DNA of 64,000 nt from Neisseria sicca (GTDB lineage Bacteria > Pseudomonadota > Gammaproteobacteria > Burkholderiales > Neisseriaceae), in contig NZ_POXG01000001.1 of the NCBI RefSeq assembly GCF_003044565.1, forward strand, positions 124,001-188,000. The letters run 5' to 3'. The notes under the pieces are model-generated. The model was not told the origin of the DNA. It did not search any database and saw only the letters and a program-made list of their open reading frames with translations. A program made the translations under genes and the position numbers. This document shows positions 54,773 to 63,647 of the stretch, one piece after another (the stretch's first letter is position 1; each line of letters begins with the position of its first letter).

Positions 54773-55038
54773 GTAGTCACAATATCTTAAGCTACACCGC
54801 AATCCTTTGTTGCGCCAACGAATAAATCGGTGGTGGGTGTTGCTCCAGCTACCGTAATCTGGCAGCAGGTCCCGCCAGGGGGCACCGGTACGCAGTATCC
54901 AGAAAACGGCATTGATGAATTGCCGATTATCCACTGCTTGACCACCTCGGCTGCCCTTGCGTTCGGGCAGGTGATTTTCAATCTGGTGCCATTGATGTTC
55001 GGTAAGGTTGTGTCTTGTAGATTGTGGATTGTGACTAC
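54773..55038 (-). mobile_element. Internally deleted IS5-type element (266 bp) with terminal inverted repeats
   Basis: Both ends carry GTAGTCACAAT in opposite orientation. On the minus strand an uninterrupted frame reads LTEHQWHQIENHLPERKGSR, then NRQFINAVFWILRTGAPWRD and THHRFIRWRNKG, the N-terminal domain of an IS5-family transposase. The catalytic part is missing. Its right end lies 1 base from the stop codon of the VanZ-like gene. Confidence 0.85.
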
Positions 55039-55039
55039 A

Positions 55040-55393
55040 CTATCTAATTTTTGATGCAACCCACAGCGCGGCACCTGTACCCAACATATCTGCAATGCCG
55101 TCACCGATAGAGCCTTCGCGAGTTGTCGTGAAAGTGGCTTGAGCCCATTCGCTTCCAGTAGCAAACAAAAGTGCGAATATCAACAAACCGAGATATGGAA
55201 TCTTTGCTTTTTCGTGAATATAAGATTTTTCCAATAACCAAATTTGGGCAAAAAACAAAGCAAAGTGAGCTACTTTGTCGAAATTGGGAAACGGCGGCGG
55301 CGTATTGCCTGCCTCTTTGAAAATTAGAGAATAGATGCCGGCAATAAACCAAACGATAGCCAACAGGCTGAATTTATTGATGTAAAATTTCAT
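55040..55393 (-). CDS. VanZ-like membrane protein
   Basis: The 117-residue protein has about four membrane helices and the VanZ pattern PNFDKVAHFALFFAQIWLL, then LLIFALLFATGSEWAQATF and GDGIADMLGTGAALW. VanZ relatives have been linked to teicoplanin resistance in Gram-positives; the role in Neisseria is unknown. The stop codon is formed right at the edge of the adjacent IS remnant, so the C-terminus may be altered. It overlaps the preceding small gene by 4 bases. Confidence 0.82.
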   Translation of the reverse strand: MKFYINKFSLLAIVWFIAGIYSLIFKEAGNTPPPFPNFDKVAHFALFFAQIWLLEKSYIHEKAKIPYLGLLIFALLFATGSEWAQATFTTTREGSIGDGIADMLGTGAALWVASKIR

Positions 55394-55596
55394 TTTTGTT
55401 CCTCATCCAACCAAGTTTGGCAGATAGTCGCAAGGCGGATGAATTTATTGCCGCGTCCGTTTAGTATGTCGCGCCATTGTTCAACTTCCTCTGCTGTCGG
55501 AGCGTCCTCTATACTGCATTCGTACAGAAGAAAATCAAGGGTTTCTTCCACTACGCCGACAGATTCAGTTTGGATTAATTCTAAAATCTGAGTCAT
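55390..55596 (-). CDS. Small acidic protein of unknown function
   Basis: The product has 68 residues (MTQILELIQTESVGVVEETL...) and is acidic and mostly helical. It overlaps the VanZ-like gene by 4 bases (ATGA), which supports real translation and coupling. No motif is recognised. It is 42 bases after pth on the same strand and may be in the same transcript. Confidence 0.6.
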   Translation of the reverse strand: MTQILELIQTESVGVVEETLDFLLYECSIEDAPTAEEVEQWRDILNGRGNKFIRLATICQTWLDEEQK

Positions 55597-55638
55597 ATAA
55601 GGGAATTTTTCAAAAGAGGGGGCTAAGCAACATAAAAT

Positions 55639-56217
55639 TTATTTGCTGTGCAAGAAACGTGTAGCTTCTTCCCATTCGCCCGACATTATTTTTGGCATCG
55701 CTTTTAATGATTTGGCAATTGCCTCGTCAATCTGTTGGCGGTGTTCTGCGCTTGGCTTGTTCAATACATAAGCAACGACAAGGTTGCGGTCACCCGGATG
55801 ATCTATTCCCAGACGCAAACGGTAATAGTCGGGCGTACCGAGGCGGGCTTGGATATCTTTCAAACCATTATGCCCCCCATTCCCACCGCCAAGTTTGAAT
55901 TTGATACGGCCGCAAGGAACATCCAGCTCGTCATGTACCACCAGTATCTCTTCGGGCTTAATTTTGTAAAATTGCGCGAGTGCTGCAACAGATTGGCCAG
56001 AACGGTTCATAAAAGTCATGGGCTTAAGCAGCCAAACATCGCCACCGGTCAGATTCGCCCGTGCTACCTCACCAAAGAATTTCTTCTCTTCCTTAAACGA
56101 CACTTTCCATTGCCAAGCAAGTTCGTCTAGAAACCAGAATCCTGCATTATGGCGGGTTTGTTCATATTCCCCCCCAGGATTGCCCAGTCCGACAATCATT
56201 TTGATTTTATTCGACAT
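55639..56217 (-). CDS. pth: Peptidyl-tRNA hydrolase
   Basis: The 192-residue enzyme recycles tRNAs from prematurely released peptides. The catalytic histidine lies in [47 protein letters not shown] and [16 protein letters not shown] are family signatures. I chose the ATG at 56217 because GAGAAATGATT precedes it; an ATG two codons earlier is possible. It suits its neighbours in translation quality control (ssrA). Confidence 0.97.
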   Translation of the reverse strand: MSNKIKMIVGLGNPGGEYEQTRHNAGFWFLDELAWQWKVSFKEEKKFFGEVARANLTGGDVWLLKPMTFMNRSGQSVAALAQFYKIKPEEILVVHDELDVPCGRIKFKLGGGNGGHNGLKDIQARLGTPDYYRLRLGIDHPGDRNLVVAYVLNKPSAEHRQQIDEAIAKSLKAMPKIMSGEWEEATRFLHSK

Positions 56218-56259
56218 AATCATTTCTCAATTCCGCAAAAAATGCGGTTAATTTCGATA

Positions 56260-56291
56260 AAAGGTCGTCTGAAAATGGTTTCAGACGACCC
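56260..56291. terminator. Paired uptake-sequence hairpin between pth and rnfH
   Basis: AAAGGTCGTCTGAAAATGG and TTTCAGACGACC have a short loop. It probably terminates ratA-rnfH. Confidence 0.75.
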
Positions 56292-56301
56292 AAGTTAAAC
56301 A

Positions 56302-56577
56302 TCAATCCTGATTTTGTACACGTTTGCGGCGTGCCTCTTTGGGATCGATCAATAATGGGCGATAAATCTCAATCCGGTCTTTATCGCGAAGAAGCGTCTC
56401 ATCTTTAACTGATTTGCCAAAAATTCCCAGCGGAACAGTTCGCAAGTCCAATTCTGAAAATATTTCATCTAGGCCACTTTGACACACCGCTTCACGCACC
56501 GTACAGCCATTTTGCATATTCAGTTTTTTCAACACTTGCTTGTCAGGCAAACCATAGACAATCTCAATCTCAAGCAT
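56302..56577 (-). CDS. rnfH: RnfH-family ubiquitin-like protein
   Basis: The 91-residue protein has a beta-grasp pattern: [19 protein letters not shown], then [31 protein letters not shown] and [17 protein letters not shown]. It is regularly found next to ratA, as here, with an overlap of 8 bases. The molecular function is not established. Confidence 0.9.
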   Translation of the reverse strand: MLEIEIVYGLPDKQVLKKLNMQNGCTVREAVCQSGLDEIFSELDLRTVPLGIFGKSVKDETLLRDKDRIEIYRPLLIDPKEARRKRVQNQD

Positions 56578-57001
56578 AACGGCGATCCGCTTCTTTGACG
56601 AACGCGTCAACCAACGCCCCTGATAAATGACTGAAAACAGGCGAAATCATGGCAGATAAGACAGAGTTGGAAAATTCATATTCCAAGTTAAATTCGACTT
56701 TGCACATATCGTCACCCAAATCTAAAAATTTCCATGTACCCCGCAAGGTTTTAAAAGGGCCTTCCAATAAATCCATTCGGATTTCCTTGCCGGGTATATT
56801 GTGATTGTGCGTAGCAAATGACTGGCGGACGCGCATATAGTCCATAAAAAGACGCGCTTTCAACTCATTGTTTTTTCGTTCAATCACTTCAGTTTTACTG
56901 TACCAGGGCAAAAATTTTGGATAGTCTTCAACCTTATCAACCAACTCAAACATTTGCTCCGCACTATGCAAAACCAAGATATTCTTCTCAACCTTTTTCA
57001 T
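56570..57001 (-). CDS. ratA: RatA/COQ10 START-domain protein
   Basis: The 143-residue protein has the SRPBCC (START) fold of the polyketide cyclase/COQ10 type: [24 protein letters not shown], then [19 protein letters not shown]. Proposed roles are binding ubiquinone or, in E. coli, blocking 70S formation; neither can be decided from sequence. I chose the ATG at 57001; a TTG two codons upstream is possible. It is divergent from ssrA, the common proteobacterial layout. Confidence 0.9.
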   Translation of the reverse strand: MKKVEKNILVLHSAEQMFELVDKVEDYPKFLPWYSKTEVIERKNNELKARLFMDYMRVRQSFATHNHNIPGKEIRMDLLEGPFKTLRGTWKFLDLGDDMCKVEFNLEYEFSNSVLSAMISPVFSHLSGALVDAFVKEADRRYA

Positions 57002-57116
57002 ACTCAAACAGGCTCAAAATCGGAAAGCAGTATTATAAACGAATTCACTGTATTTTTCAGACGACCTCAAATCTCCACCACAACCAAAATCCAACTTAGT
57101 TAAAAGCCTGCCCAGC

Positions 57117-57145
57117 TTGGCAAAATATAACGATATGCGTATAAT
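57117..57145 (+). promoter_or_regulatory. Promoter of ssrA
   Basis: TTGGCA (57117-57122) and TATAAT (57140-57145) are 17 bases apart, close to consensus, 15 bases before the mature tmRNA start. Confidence 0.88.
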
Positions 57146-57160
57146 CAGCCTTTCCTATCT

Positions 57161-57523
57161 GGGGGCGATCTTGGTTTCGACGGGGGTTGCGAAGCAGATG
57201 CGGGCATACCGGGGTCTCAGATTTCCCGTAAAACACTGAATCTAAATAGTCGCAAACGACGAAACTTACGCACTGGCCGCTTAAGGCCTGCCGTTGCAGC
57301 AGTTGGTCAATGGGCTGTGTGGCGCAAGCTACCGCAACGTCATTCTACATTGACTGGTTTTCCGTCGGGTTACTTGGCGGGAAATGAGATTTAAGGTAAC
57401 TAGTTCCTAAAAGGCCTGTCGGTCGGCACAATAGGAACAAGATTTTAAATAGACACGACTAAGTATGTAGAACGCTTTGTAGAGGACTTTCGGACGGGGG
57501 TTCAATTCCCCCCGCCTCCACCA
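57161..57523 (+). ncRNA. ssrA: Transfer-messenger RNA (tmRNA)
   Basis: The 363-base RNA rescues stalled ribosomes. It begins GGGGGCGATCTTGGTTTCGA and ends CCCCGCCTCCACCA, which pair as the acceptor stem of the tRNA-like part. The internal frame GCAAACGACGAAACTTACGC, continuing to a TAA, encodes the tag ANDETYALAA, the known neisserial tag. The T arm contains GGTTCAATTCC. The 3' end is the copied segment found at 40102-40129. The hairpin at 57572-57603 with six T is its likely terminator. Confidence 0.97.
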
Positions 57524-57536
57524 AACCTAAATTTTA

Positions 57537-57651
57537 AGCAGTATTCTGTAAGATATATAAAGCTCTGAAACATAAATGTTTCAGAGCTTTTTTATTGCCT
57601 TGTGTGTATTGATTGAGGCTTTGGGGATGTCTATAAAAAGCTGTTACAGCC
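57537..57651 (+). repeat. 115-bp hairpin element after ssrA, inverted copy at 39874-39988
   Basis: The central hairpin AAAGCTCTGAAACAT/ATGTTTCAGAGCTTTTTT has its T run on the plus strand and therefore suits ssrA as a terminator. The copy 17.5 kb away is inverted and about 98 percent identical by eye. Confidence 0.9.
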
Positions 57652-57822
57652 TTCGCTTAACACGGATTTTACCGGCATTCTGTGGGCGTCTACCGCTAGG
57701 TGCAGTTTGGTATTCTTAGTCCCCTTTTTGTACGGCTCATGCCTTCATTGCCGCCTTTGGCTTTCGCTTCATGAGAATGAACCTCGATATGGGCGGCGCC
57801 CATCATCAACCATTTCATGTCT
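57652..57822 (-). pseudogene. Transposase fragment, IS5 family
   Basis: The minus strand reads MKWLMMGAAHIEVHSHEAKA, then GGNEGMSRTKRGL in one frame and, after a shift, KLHLAVDAHRMPVKSVLSEG. This is the central catalytic region of an IS5-family transposase (compare DATHxxVH...GGN...RTKGGLxTKLHLAVDAHGMP). It has no ends and is dead. The other remnant at 54773 holds the N-terminal part of a related protein. Confidence 0.82.
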
Positions 57823-58108
57823 TTTTTCCGAGAGGATAAGCATCATTTTGGTACAGATACCTTTTTGCTGAGTACACCCTGTTTTCAGGTGGATCATCTA
57901 TTTCATTTATTAATAAACAAACTTACTTTTAAATATAATGATATCTATTCGCATATAGGCATTAATATTTGTGAAATCAGCATTTCAGACGACCCATCAA
58001 TCGTTTCCAATATTATTTTTTAAAATTATACTTGACCGCCTACATGCAATTACTTAAAGTAGCCATCTATTTATACAAAGAAAAACGGGTACTCCCGTTA
58101 ACGAAAAA
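57823..58108. other. Intergenic region before lutA
   Basis: The region is AT-rich, with one uptake sequence near 57983 (TTTCAGACGACCC). It presumably contains the lutACB promoter. The open frames here are short and without support. Confidence 0.5.
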
Positions 58109-58888
58109 ATGAGCGCAATCACCCCACCCAAAATCACTAAATTCGACAGCAAGCCGACCGATGTTTATTTCTTCGGCACCTGCGTCCTCGATCTTTTCAT
58201 GCCCGAAGCAGGCATGGATGCCATTACTTTAATCGAGCAGCAAGGCATACGGGTTCATTACCCGATGGCGCAAAGCTGCTGCGGCCAACCCGCCTACTCT
58301 TCCGGTCATCCGACCGAGGCGTTTGATGTCGCCAAAGCGCAACTCGACCTCTTCCCCGAAAACTGGCCGATCGTCGTACCGTCCGGCTCATGCGGTGGCA
58401 TGATGAAACATCACTGGCCTACCCTGTTTAAAAATACAGAATACGAATCCAAAGCGGTTGATTGTGCCAACCGCATCATTGAGTTTACTCATTTCTTGCT
58501 TGCCATCGGCTACAAGCCTGAAGACAAAGGCGAGCCGGTCAAAGTCGCCGTCCACACTTCCTGCGCCGCCCGCCGCGAAATGAACGTCCATATCTCAGGC
58601 TGGCAGTTGATTGACGGCATGGAAAACGTTGAACGCATCGTTCACGACCATGAAAGCGAATGCTGCGGCTTTGGCGGTACATTCTCCGTCAAACAGGCGG
58701 ATATTTCCGGCGCGATGGTAACAGACAAAGTTGCCGCTCTGAAAGAAACCGGTGCGACCGAAATCATCAGTGCAGACTGCGGCTGCATGATGAACATCGG
58801 CGGCAAAATCGCTAAAGACGAACCGAACATGCCGCGTCCGAAACACATCGCATCCTTCTTGTTGGAACGTACCGGAGGCAAAGCATGA
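58109..58888 (+). CDS. lutA: L-lactate oxidation iron-sulfur protein LutA
   Basis: The 259-residue protein has two CCG domains (QSCCGQPAYSSGH and ESECCGFGGTFS, then ADCGCMMN). These hold an iron-sulfur cluster and are typical of LutA/YkgE. Together with LutB and LutC it oxidises L-lactate to pyruvate at the membrane. It overlaps lutC by 4 bases. Lactate is a main carbon source for Neisseria on mucosa. No lactate permease is in the window. Confidence 0.92.
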   Translation: MSAITPPKITKFDSKPTDVYFFGTCVLDLFMPEAGMDAITLIEQQGIRVHYPMAQSCCGQPAYSSGHPTEAFDVAKAQLDLFPENWPIVVPSGSCGGMMKHHWPTLFKNTEYESKAVDCANRIIEFTHFLLAIGYKPEDKGEPVKVAVHTSCAARREMNVHISGWQLIDGMENVERIVHDHESECCGFGGTFSVKQADISGAMVTDKVAALKETGATEIISADCGCMMNIGGKIAKDEPNMPRPKHIASFLLERTGGKA

Positions 58889-59586
58889 GCGCGCGCGAAA
58901 ATATTTTGGCAAAACTGAAAAAAGCCGACGCATTGCCGATGGAAGAGCCTGCGGTTTTTGATTATTACCGTGAAATGGGTGTTTCTTGGGATAGCGATGT
59001 TGCTCGTCTGAAACATTGGGCTGCCGCTATGCGTGCGGTCAAAACCGAAATTTATTGGGTGACTAAAACCGGCTGGCCGCAAGTATTCCGTCAAGCTGCC
59101 GAAGGCAAAGGTTTGAAAAACATCCTGCTGCCGTTGGCGACCGAACACGGACAAATCGCGCGTGCCGCGCTGGTGGACAGCAATATCGACCCGATTGCTT
59201 TCAAACGCGAAATCGATACTTGGAAAACCGAGTTCTTCGCGAACATCGATGCAGGCTTTAGCGGCTCGCAATGCGGCATTGCCCGTACCGGTACGCTGAT
59301 GCTGTTTTCCAGCCCCGAAGAACCGCGTACTTTGAGCCTCGTTCCGCCCGTGCATTTCTGCCTGTTTGATACGGCGAAGATGTATAACGAATTTCACAAC
59401 GCCGTCGAAGGCGAAAAACTGGTGGAAAACGGTATGCCGACCAATGTTTTCCTGATTTCCGGCCCGTCCAAAACCGCAGACATTCAGTTGACGCTTGCTT
59501 ACGGCGCACACGGTCCGCGTGATTTGGTCATCCTCGCCATCCTGCCTGACCACATTTCCCCTGCCGATTTGGAGGAAAACGCATGA
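58885..59586 (+). CDS. lutC: Lactate utilization protein LutC
   Basis: The 233-residue LUD-domain protein is a subunit of the LutABC lactate oxidase. FSGSQCGIARTGTLMLFSSPEE, then LSLVPPVHFCLF, marks the LUD domain, and GPSKTADIQLTLAYGAHGPRD is the C-terminal signature. It is coupled to its neighbours by 4-base overlaps on both sides. The order lutA-lutC-lutB differs from the lutA-lutB-lutC order of Bacillus. Confidence 0.9.
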   Translation: MSARENILAKLKKADALPMEEPAVFDYYREMGVSWDSDVARLKHWAAAMRAVKTEIYWVTKTGWPQVFRQAAEGKGLKNILLPLATEHGQIARAALVDSNIDPIAFKREIDTWKTEFFANIDAGFSGSQCGIARTGTLMLFSSPEEPRTLSLVPPVHFCLFDTAKMYNEFHNAVEGEKLVENGMPTNVFLISGPSKTADIQLTLAYGAHGPRDLVILAILPDHISPADLEENA

Positions 59587-61037
59587 CTACGCAAACCATC
59601 AAGTTCCACATGAAGCCGGAAACTTTCAAGCAAAACGCCGCCATTTCTCTTCAAGACAAGCCTTTGCGTAAGAGTTTGCGTACCGCGATGGATATGCTGA
59701 TGACCAAACGCAAAGCCGTTTTGACCGACGAAGAAGAGCTGCAAAGCCTGCGTGATTTGTGCGAACACGTCCGTCAGCGTTCTCTGTCCAAATTGCCCGC
59801 CCTGCTGGAGCAACTGGAAGAAAACCTGACTAAGTTGGGCGTGAAAGTACACTGGGCGGAAACTCCGGCCGAAGCCTGCCAAATCATCCACGACATCATT
59901 ACTGCCAAAAACGGTAAGCTGATGGTCAAAGGCAAATCTATGGTCAGCGAAGAAATCGAGCTGAACCATTATCTTGAAGCAAAAGGCATTAAAGCGGTGG
60001 AAAGCGACTTGGGCGAATTTATCGTCCAAATGGCAGGTGAAAAACCGACCCATATCGTGATGCCCGCCATTCACAAAACCAAAGAACAGGTTAGCGAACT
60101 TTTCCACAAAAACCTCGGCACGCCGTTAACGGACGACGTAGACCAACTGACCGGCTTCGCCCGCAAAGCACTGCGCGATATTTACAGCACTGCCGATGTC
60201 GGCTTGAGCGGCGTAAACTTTGCTGTTGCTGAAACAGGTACGTTGTGTCTGGTGGAAAACGAAGGCAATGGTCGCTTGAGTACCACCGTTCCGCCCGTGC
60301 ATATCGCCATTACCGGTATTGAAAAAGTTGTAGCCAAGCTGTCGGACGTTCCCCCCTTGTACAGCCTGTTGCCGCGTTCTGCCATTGGTCAGAACATTAC
60401 TACCTATTTCAACATGATTACCGGCCCACGCCGTAGTGAAGAATTAGACGGCCCGCAGGAAATGCACTTGGTTCTCCTCGACAACGGCCGCAGCCAAGCC
60501 TATGCCGAAGACCAAATGCGCCGCACCTTGCAATGTATCCGTTGTGGCGCGTGTATGAACCATTGTCCGGTTTATACCCGTATTGGTGGCGCGGCATATG
60601 GCACAACCTATCCCGGCCCTATCGGAGAGATTATTTCTCCGCACTTGTTGGGTCTGGATGCCACCCGCGACCTGCCGACCGCCTGTACCATGTGCGGCGC
60701 GTGTGTGGAGGTTTGTCCGGTACGCATTCCGATTACCGAACAAATGCAGCGCCTGCGTGTTGAAGCGCAACGATCACCATCTGAAGTTGTACCGCATCCT
60801 ATCCGCGGACAAGGCGCATCGCATACCTTCGGTGAGCAAATGGCATGGCGCACGTTCAACGGCATTTTCAGCGGCAGCAAAACTTACCGCGCCTTCGGTT
60901 GGGCAGCCACTAAGTTCCGCGCATTGACGCCGAGCAAGCAACTGGGCTGGACGGACAACCGCGTTCCGATGAAACCTGCCAAGAAAACGCTGCATGAAAT
61001 GATGGCGGAAAAAATGCGCCAAAAAGAAAAAGCGTAA
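59583..61037 (+). CDS. lutB: Lactate utilization iron-sulfur protein LutB
   Basis: The 484-residue protein has an N-terminal LUD-like domain (LSGVNFAVAETGTLCLVENEG) and two ferredoxin-type 4Fe-4S motifs, CIRCGACMNHCPVY and CTMCGACVEVCPVRIP (about residues 320-380). It is the electron-transferring subunit of the LutABC complex. The long hairpin after the stop ends the operon. Confidence 0.93.
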   Translation: MTTQTIKFHMKPETFKQNAAISLQDKPLRKSLRTAMDMLMTKRKAVLTDEEELQSLRDLCEHVRQRSLSKLPALLEQLEENLTKLGVKVHWAETPAEACQIIHDIITAKNGKLMVKGKSMVSEEIELNHYLEAKGIKAVESDLGEFIVQMAGEKPTHIVMPAIHKTKEQVSELFHKNLGTPLTDDVDQLTGFARKALRDIYSTADVGLSGVNFAVAETGTLCLVENEGNGRLSTTVPPVHIAITGIEKVVAKLSDVPPLYSLLPRSAIGQNITTYFNMITGPRRSEELDGPQEMHLVLLDNGRSQAYAEDQMRRTLQCIRCGACMNHCPVYTRIGGAAYGTTYPGPIGEIISPHLLGLDATRDLPTACTMCGACVEVCPVRIPITEQMQRLRVEAQRSPSEVVPHPIRGQGASHTFGEQMAWRTFNGIFSGSKTYRAFGWAATKFRALTPSKQLGWTDNRVPMKPAKKTLHEMMAEKMRQKEKA

Positions 61038-61088
61038 AGCTGAATCTGACAAGGAGCACGACACATAGTTGAGCTCGTCTGAAAATAA

Positions 61089-61143
61089 CAAACTGCACTT
61101 TGTTAGCTGGATTTCATTCCAGCCAGCCAAAGTGCAGTTTTTT
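61089..61143 (+). terminator. Terminator of the lut operon
   Basis: AAACTGCACTTTG and CAAAGTGCAGTTTTTT pair perfectly around a second small stem GCTGG/CCAGC. Confidence 0.92.
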
Positions 61144-61191
61144 ATGACTTAAATTTGGCGGATAACATTGCCTCAGTACGGCTATCAGTAC

Positions 61192-61286
61192 TATAGTGGA
61201 TTAACCGGCGTTGCCTCGCCTTGCCGTACTATCTGTACTGTCTGCGGCTTCGTCGCCTTGTCCTGATTTAAATTTAATCCACTATA
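61192..61286. repeat. Correia-type element with a shortened left end (95 bp)
   Basis: It begins TATAGTGGATTAACCGGCGT: the inner part of the left inverted repeat (TTTAAACCAGTA) is missing. The rest and the right end match the other copies. Confidence 0.9.
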
Positions 61287-61373
61287 CATGCGGTTTTGTT
61301 CTGTCTAATTTTAAGTCGAGCCACGATAAAACGCATCTGAGCAATACAGAAAGTGTTCTTAAAATTTCATTAA

Positions 61374-61436
61374 AAAGGTCGTCTGAAAACCGTATTTGAA
61401 GCATTAGCTTCGTTAATACAGTTTTCAGACGACCTT
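61374..61436. terminator. Inverted uptake-sequence pair downstream of bioB
   Basis: AAAGGTCGTCTGAAAACCG and GTTTTCAGACGACCTT enclose about 28 bases that hold a further AGCATTAGCT-type repeat. It lies just beyond the minus-strand bioB stop. Confidence 0.72.
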
Positions 61437-61465
61437 GATCTATAGGAAATATAAGAAAGAACGGA

Positions 61466-62527
61466 TTAATAATCCACCTTGATTTTAGGAGCTTCACTTT
61501 CCTGTTGCGCCGCTTCGTATTCTTCTTCCAGCTCAAACCGCAGCGGGTACAAATTCAGCTTTTCCATCAGCAAGCGGTCGCCGTCTTCGTCGGGGTTTTC
61601 GGTGGTTAAGAGCTTGTCGCCGTAGAAAATCGAGTTCGCACCCGCCATGAAACACATTGCCTGCATGGATTCGGGCATATTGCTGCGTCCTGCCGACAGG
61701 CGGACGTAGCTGTGCGGCATGGTAATCCGCGCCACGGCGATGGTGCGGACAAACTCCGTCCAGTCCAAATCTTCGGCATCGGCAAGCGGCGTGCCTTCCA
61801 CTTTAACCAACTGGTTAATCGGCACGCTTTCGGGCTGCGGGTCGAGGTTGGCGAGGCTGGCAATCAGTCCGGCACGCTCGGCACGGGTTTCGTTCATGCC
61901 GACGATGCCGCCGCAGCAGACTTTCAAACCGGCGTTGCGGACTTTGCCCAAGGTATCCATGCGGTCTTCGTGTTTGCGGGTATGGATGATGTCGTTGTAG
62001 CGCTCGGGGTCGGTGTCGAGGTTGTGGTTGTAGTAATCCAAACCTGCTTTTTTGAAGTCTTCCGCCATGCCGTCTTCGAGCATACCAAACGTGCCGCAGG
62101 TTTCCATGCCCAGTCCTTTGACGGCTTTGATGATTGCAGAAACCGTCTCCACGTCTTTCGGTTTGGGACCGCGCCATGCCGCGCCCATGCAGAAACGGCT
62201 TGCGCCGCGCGATTTGGCGATTTTGGCTTTTTCGACGATTTCGTCCACATCCATCATCTGCTCTTTGCCCAAATTGGTGTTGTGGTGCGCCGATTGCGGA
62301 CAGTAGGCGCAGTCTTCGGGGCAGCCGCCGGTTTTGATGGACAACAAGGTGGAAAGCTGGATTTCGCGCGGGTTGAAATTTTGGCGGTGGATTTCGGCGG
62401 CTTGGTAAACGAGGTCTAGGAATGGTAGCCCAAACAGGGCTTCGACATCGCATTTTTTCCAATAACGCGCGGTCGGATGCGGCTTGCGCTCGGTCTTACG
62501 GCGCAAGGCAACGGGAGAGATGGTCAT
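61466..62527 (-). CDS. bioB: Biotin synthase
   Basis: The 353-residue radical SAM enzyme inserts sulfur into dethiobiotin. The SAM cluster cysteines are Cys69, Cys73 and Cys76 in [33 protein letters not shown] and the [12 protein letters not shown] loop are typical. I chose [10 protein letters not shown] as start, the first ATG consistent with family length. Other biotin genes are not adjacent. Confidence 0.96.
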   Translation of the reverse strand: MTISPVALRRKTERKPHPTARYWKKCDVEALFGLPFLDLVYQAAEIHRQNFNPREIQLSTLLSIKTGGCPEDCAYCPQSAHHNTNLGKEQMMDVDEIVEKAKIAKSRGASRFCMGAAWRGPKPKDVETVSAIIKAVKGLGMETCGTFGMLEDGMAEDFKKAGLDYYNHNLDTDPERYNDIIHTRKHEDRMDTLGKVRNAGLKVCCGGIVGMNETRAERAGLIASLANLDPQPESVPINQLVKVEGTPLADAEDLDWTEFVRTIAVARITMPHSYVRLSAGRSNMPESMQAMCFMAGANSIFYGDKLLTTENPDEDGDRLLMEKLNLYPLRFELEEEYEAAQQESEAPKIKVDY

Positions 62528-62941
62528 AGTGTGTTCTTTCGTGTTTACAGCGGCGCAATGACGCTGACTGCCTGACTGTCGGCGCAATGACGGCAGCGGC
62601 GTGGTTGGATAAGTCGGCATCGGATGTTATTTGCTTAAAGGGTGAACTCATCATTCAAATACTTGAATAATTTTGGCAGCTCATAAAATCATCAGATTGC
62701 CACCCTACTCTCAATGCCGGATGGAGTGTAACGCTTTTGAAAACTCAGGGCAAAACTTTTTAGTTTTTCACTCAAAAAATCATCTGAATTTCTATTTCTC
62801 TTGATGGAACCAACTTTTCAGACGACCTCCAACAAGCGGAACAAATTTTATCTATATGTGATGTTGGCGGGTAAGCAGAATCAAACTAGAATCGATAAAG
62901 TAAATTACAATGTGCTAGGAATCATAAATTAAAGAAGGACT
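62528..62941. other. Intergenic region without a recognised gene
   Basis: The divergent promoters of bioB and the next membrane protein must lie here. It contains a 13-base direct repeat (CGGCGCAATGACG twice near 62550-62590) and a single uptake sequence near 62814. I see no gene. Confidence 0.5.
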
Positions 62942-63385
62942 ATGATGAATCAGCCTAAAATTACAACATATTGGAAATCTGCCGCCCTGCCGCTGGTTGT
63001 ATTTGTCGTGCAAGTATTGTTGTTTTTACTATTGCTTTACATGTATGTTTTAAATAAAGGAAAGCCGTTTATTTTAGAGATATTGGGCAGTGTTTTGATT
63101 TCTGCTGCCCATGCTCTACCCGCCATGCTTTTATGCATCCTTGTCACGAAACGTTTGTGTTTGCGGCGCAGTGTAGCAGGAGCGCTGTTGTTTGCATTGC
63201 TTTCAGCGGTAGGCGTGGTGCTTACGGTTGCGGCATCTGAAGGTGTGTTGATGCTGATATATCAGCGTTCAACGACATTGGATTGGCAAATGTACGCCGG
63301 AGTCGGAATAATGGGGGCAATTGCGGGCGCGATTGCTTCTTTGCTGTTACCGAGGTCGTCTGAAAACGAGTCTCTTAATAAATAG
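62942..63385 (+). CDS. Membrane protein of unknown function
   Basis: The 147-residue protein has four predicted membrane helices ([77 protein letters not shown]). AAAGAAGGACT precedes the ATG; an ATG one codon later is equivalent. The final residues ([10 protein letters not shown]) are encoded partly by an uptake sequence that runs into the stop. A Correia element follows. No family recognised. Confidence 0.72.
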   Translation: MMNQPKITTYWKSAALPLVVFVVQVLLFLLLLYMYVLNKGKPFILEILGSVLISAAHALPAMLLCILVTKRLCLRRSVAGALLFALLSAVGVVLTVAASEGVLMLIYQRSTTLDWQMYAGVGIMGAIAGAIASLLLPRSSENESLNK

Positions 63386-63404
63386 TTCGTAGTTTTGACG
63401 ATTG

Positions 63405-63511
63405 TATAGTGGATTAACTTTAAACCAGTACGGCGTTGCCTCGCCTTGCCGTACTATCTGTACTGTCTGCGGCTTCGTCGCCTTGTCCTGATTTAAATTT
63501 AATCCACTATA
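63405..63511. repeat. Correia-type element (107 bp)
   Basis: The ends are TATAGTGGATTAACTTTAAA and AATCCACTATA, with the same core as the copies at 18687 and 39995. Confidence 0.93.
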
Positions 63512-63551
63512 TTTTGGATGGATATTGGTGCTTTTAGAAAGCCAATAGACT

Positions 63552-63589
63552 AAAGGTCGTCTGAAAACCCTATTTTCAGACGACCTTTT
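63552..63589. terminator. Paired uptake-sequence hairpin
   Basis: AAAGGTCGTCTGAAAACCC and its inverted partner have a short loop and T/A flanks. It lies downstream of the minus-strand MarC-type gene. Confidence 0.78.
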
Positions 63590-63647
63590 ACATTGGCAAG
63601 GATAAACAAATATGCGGCAATGTTTGCTTCTTGTCTAATCCGATGAA

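Noticed and set aside
57817..58023. A 68-codon open frame before lutA
   Set aside because: It has no ribosome site, overlaps the dead transposase and an uptake sequence, and has no recognisable product.
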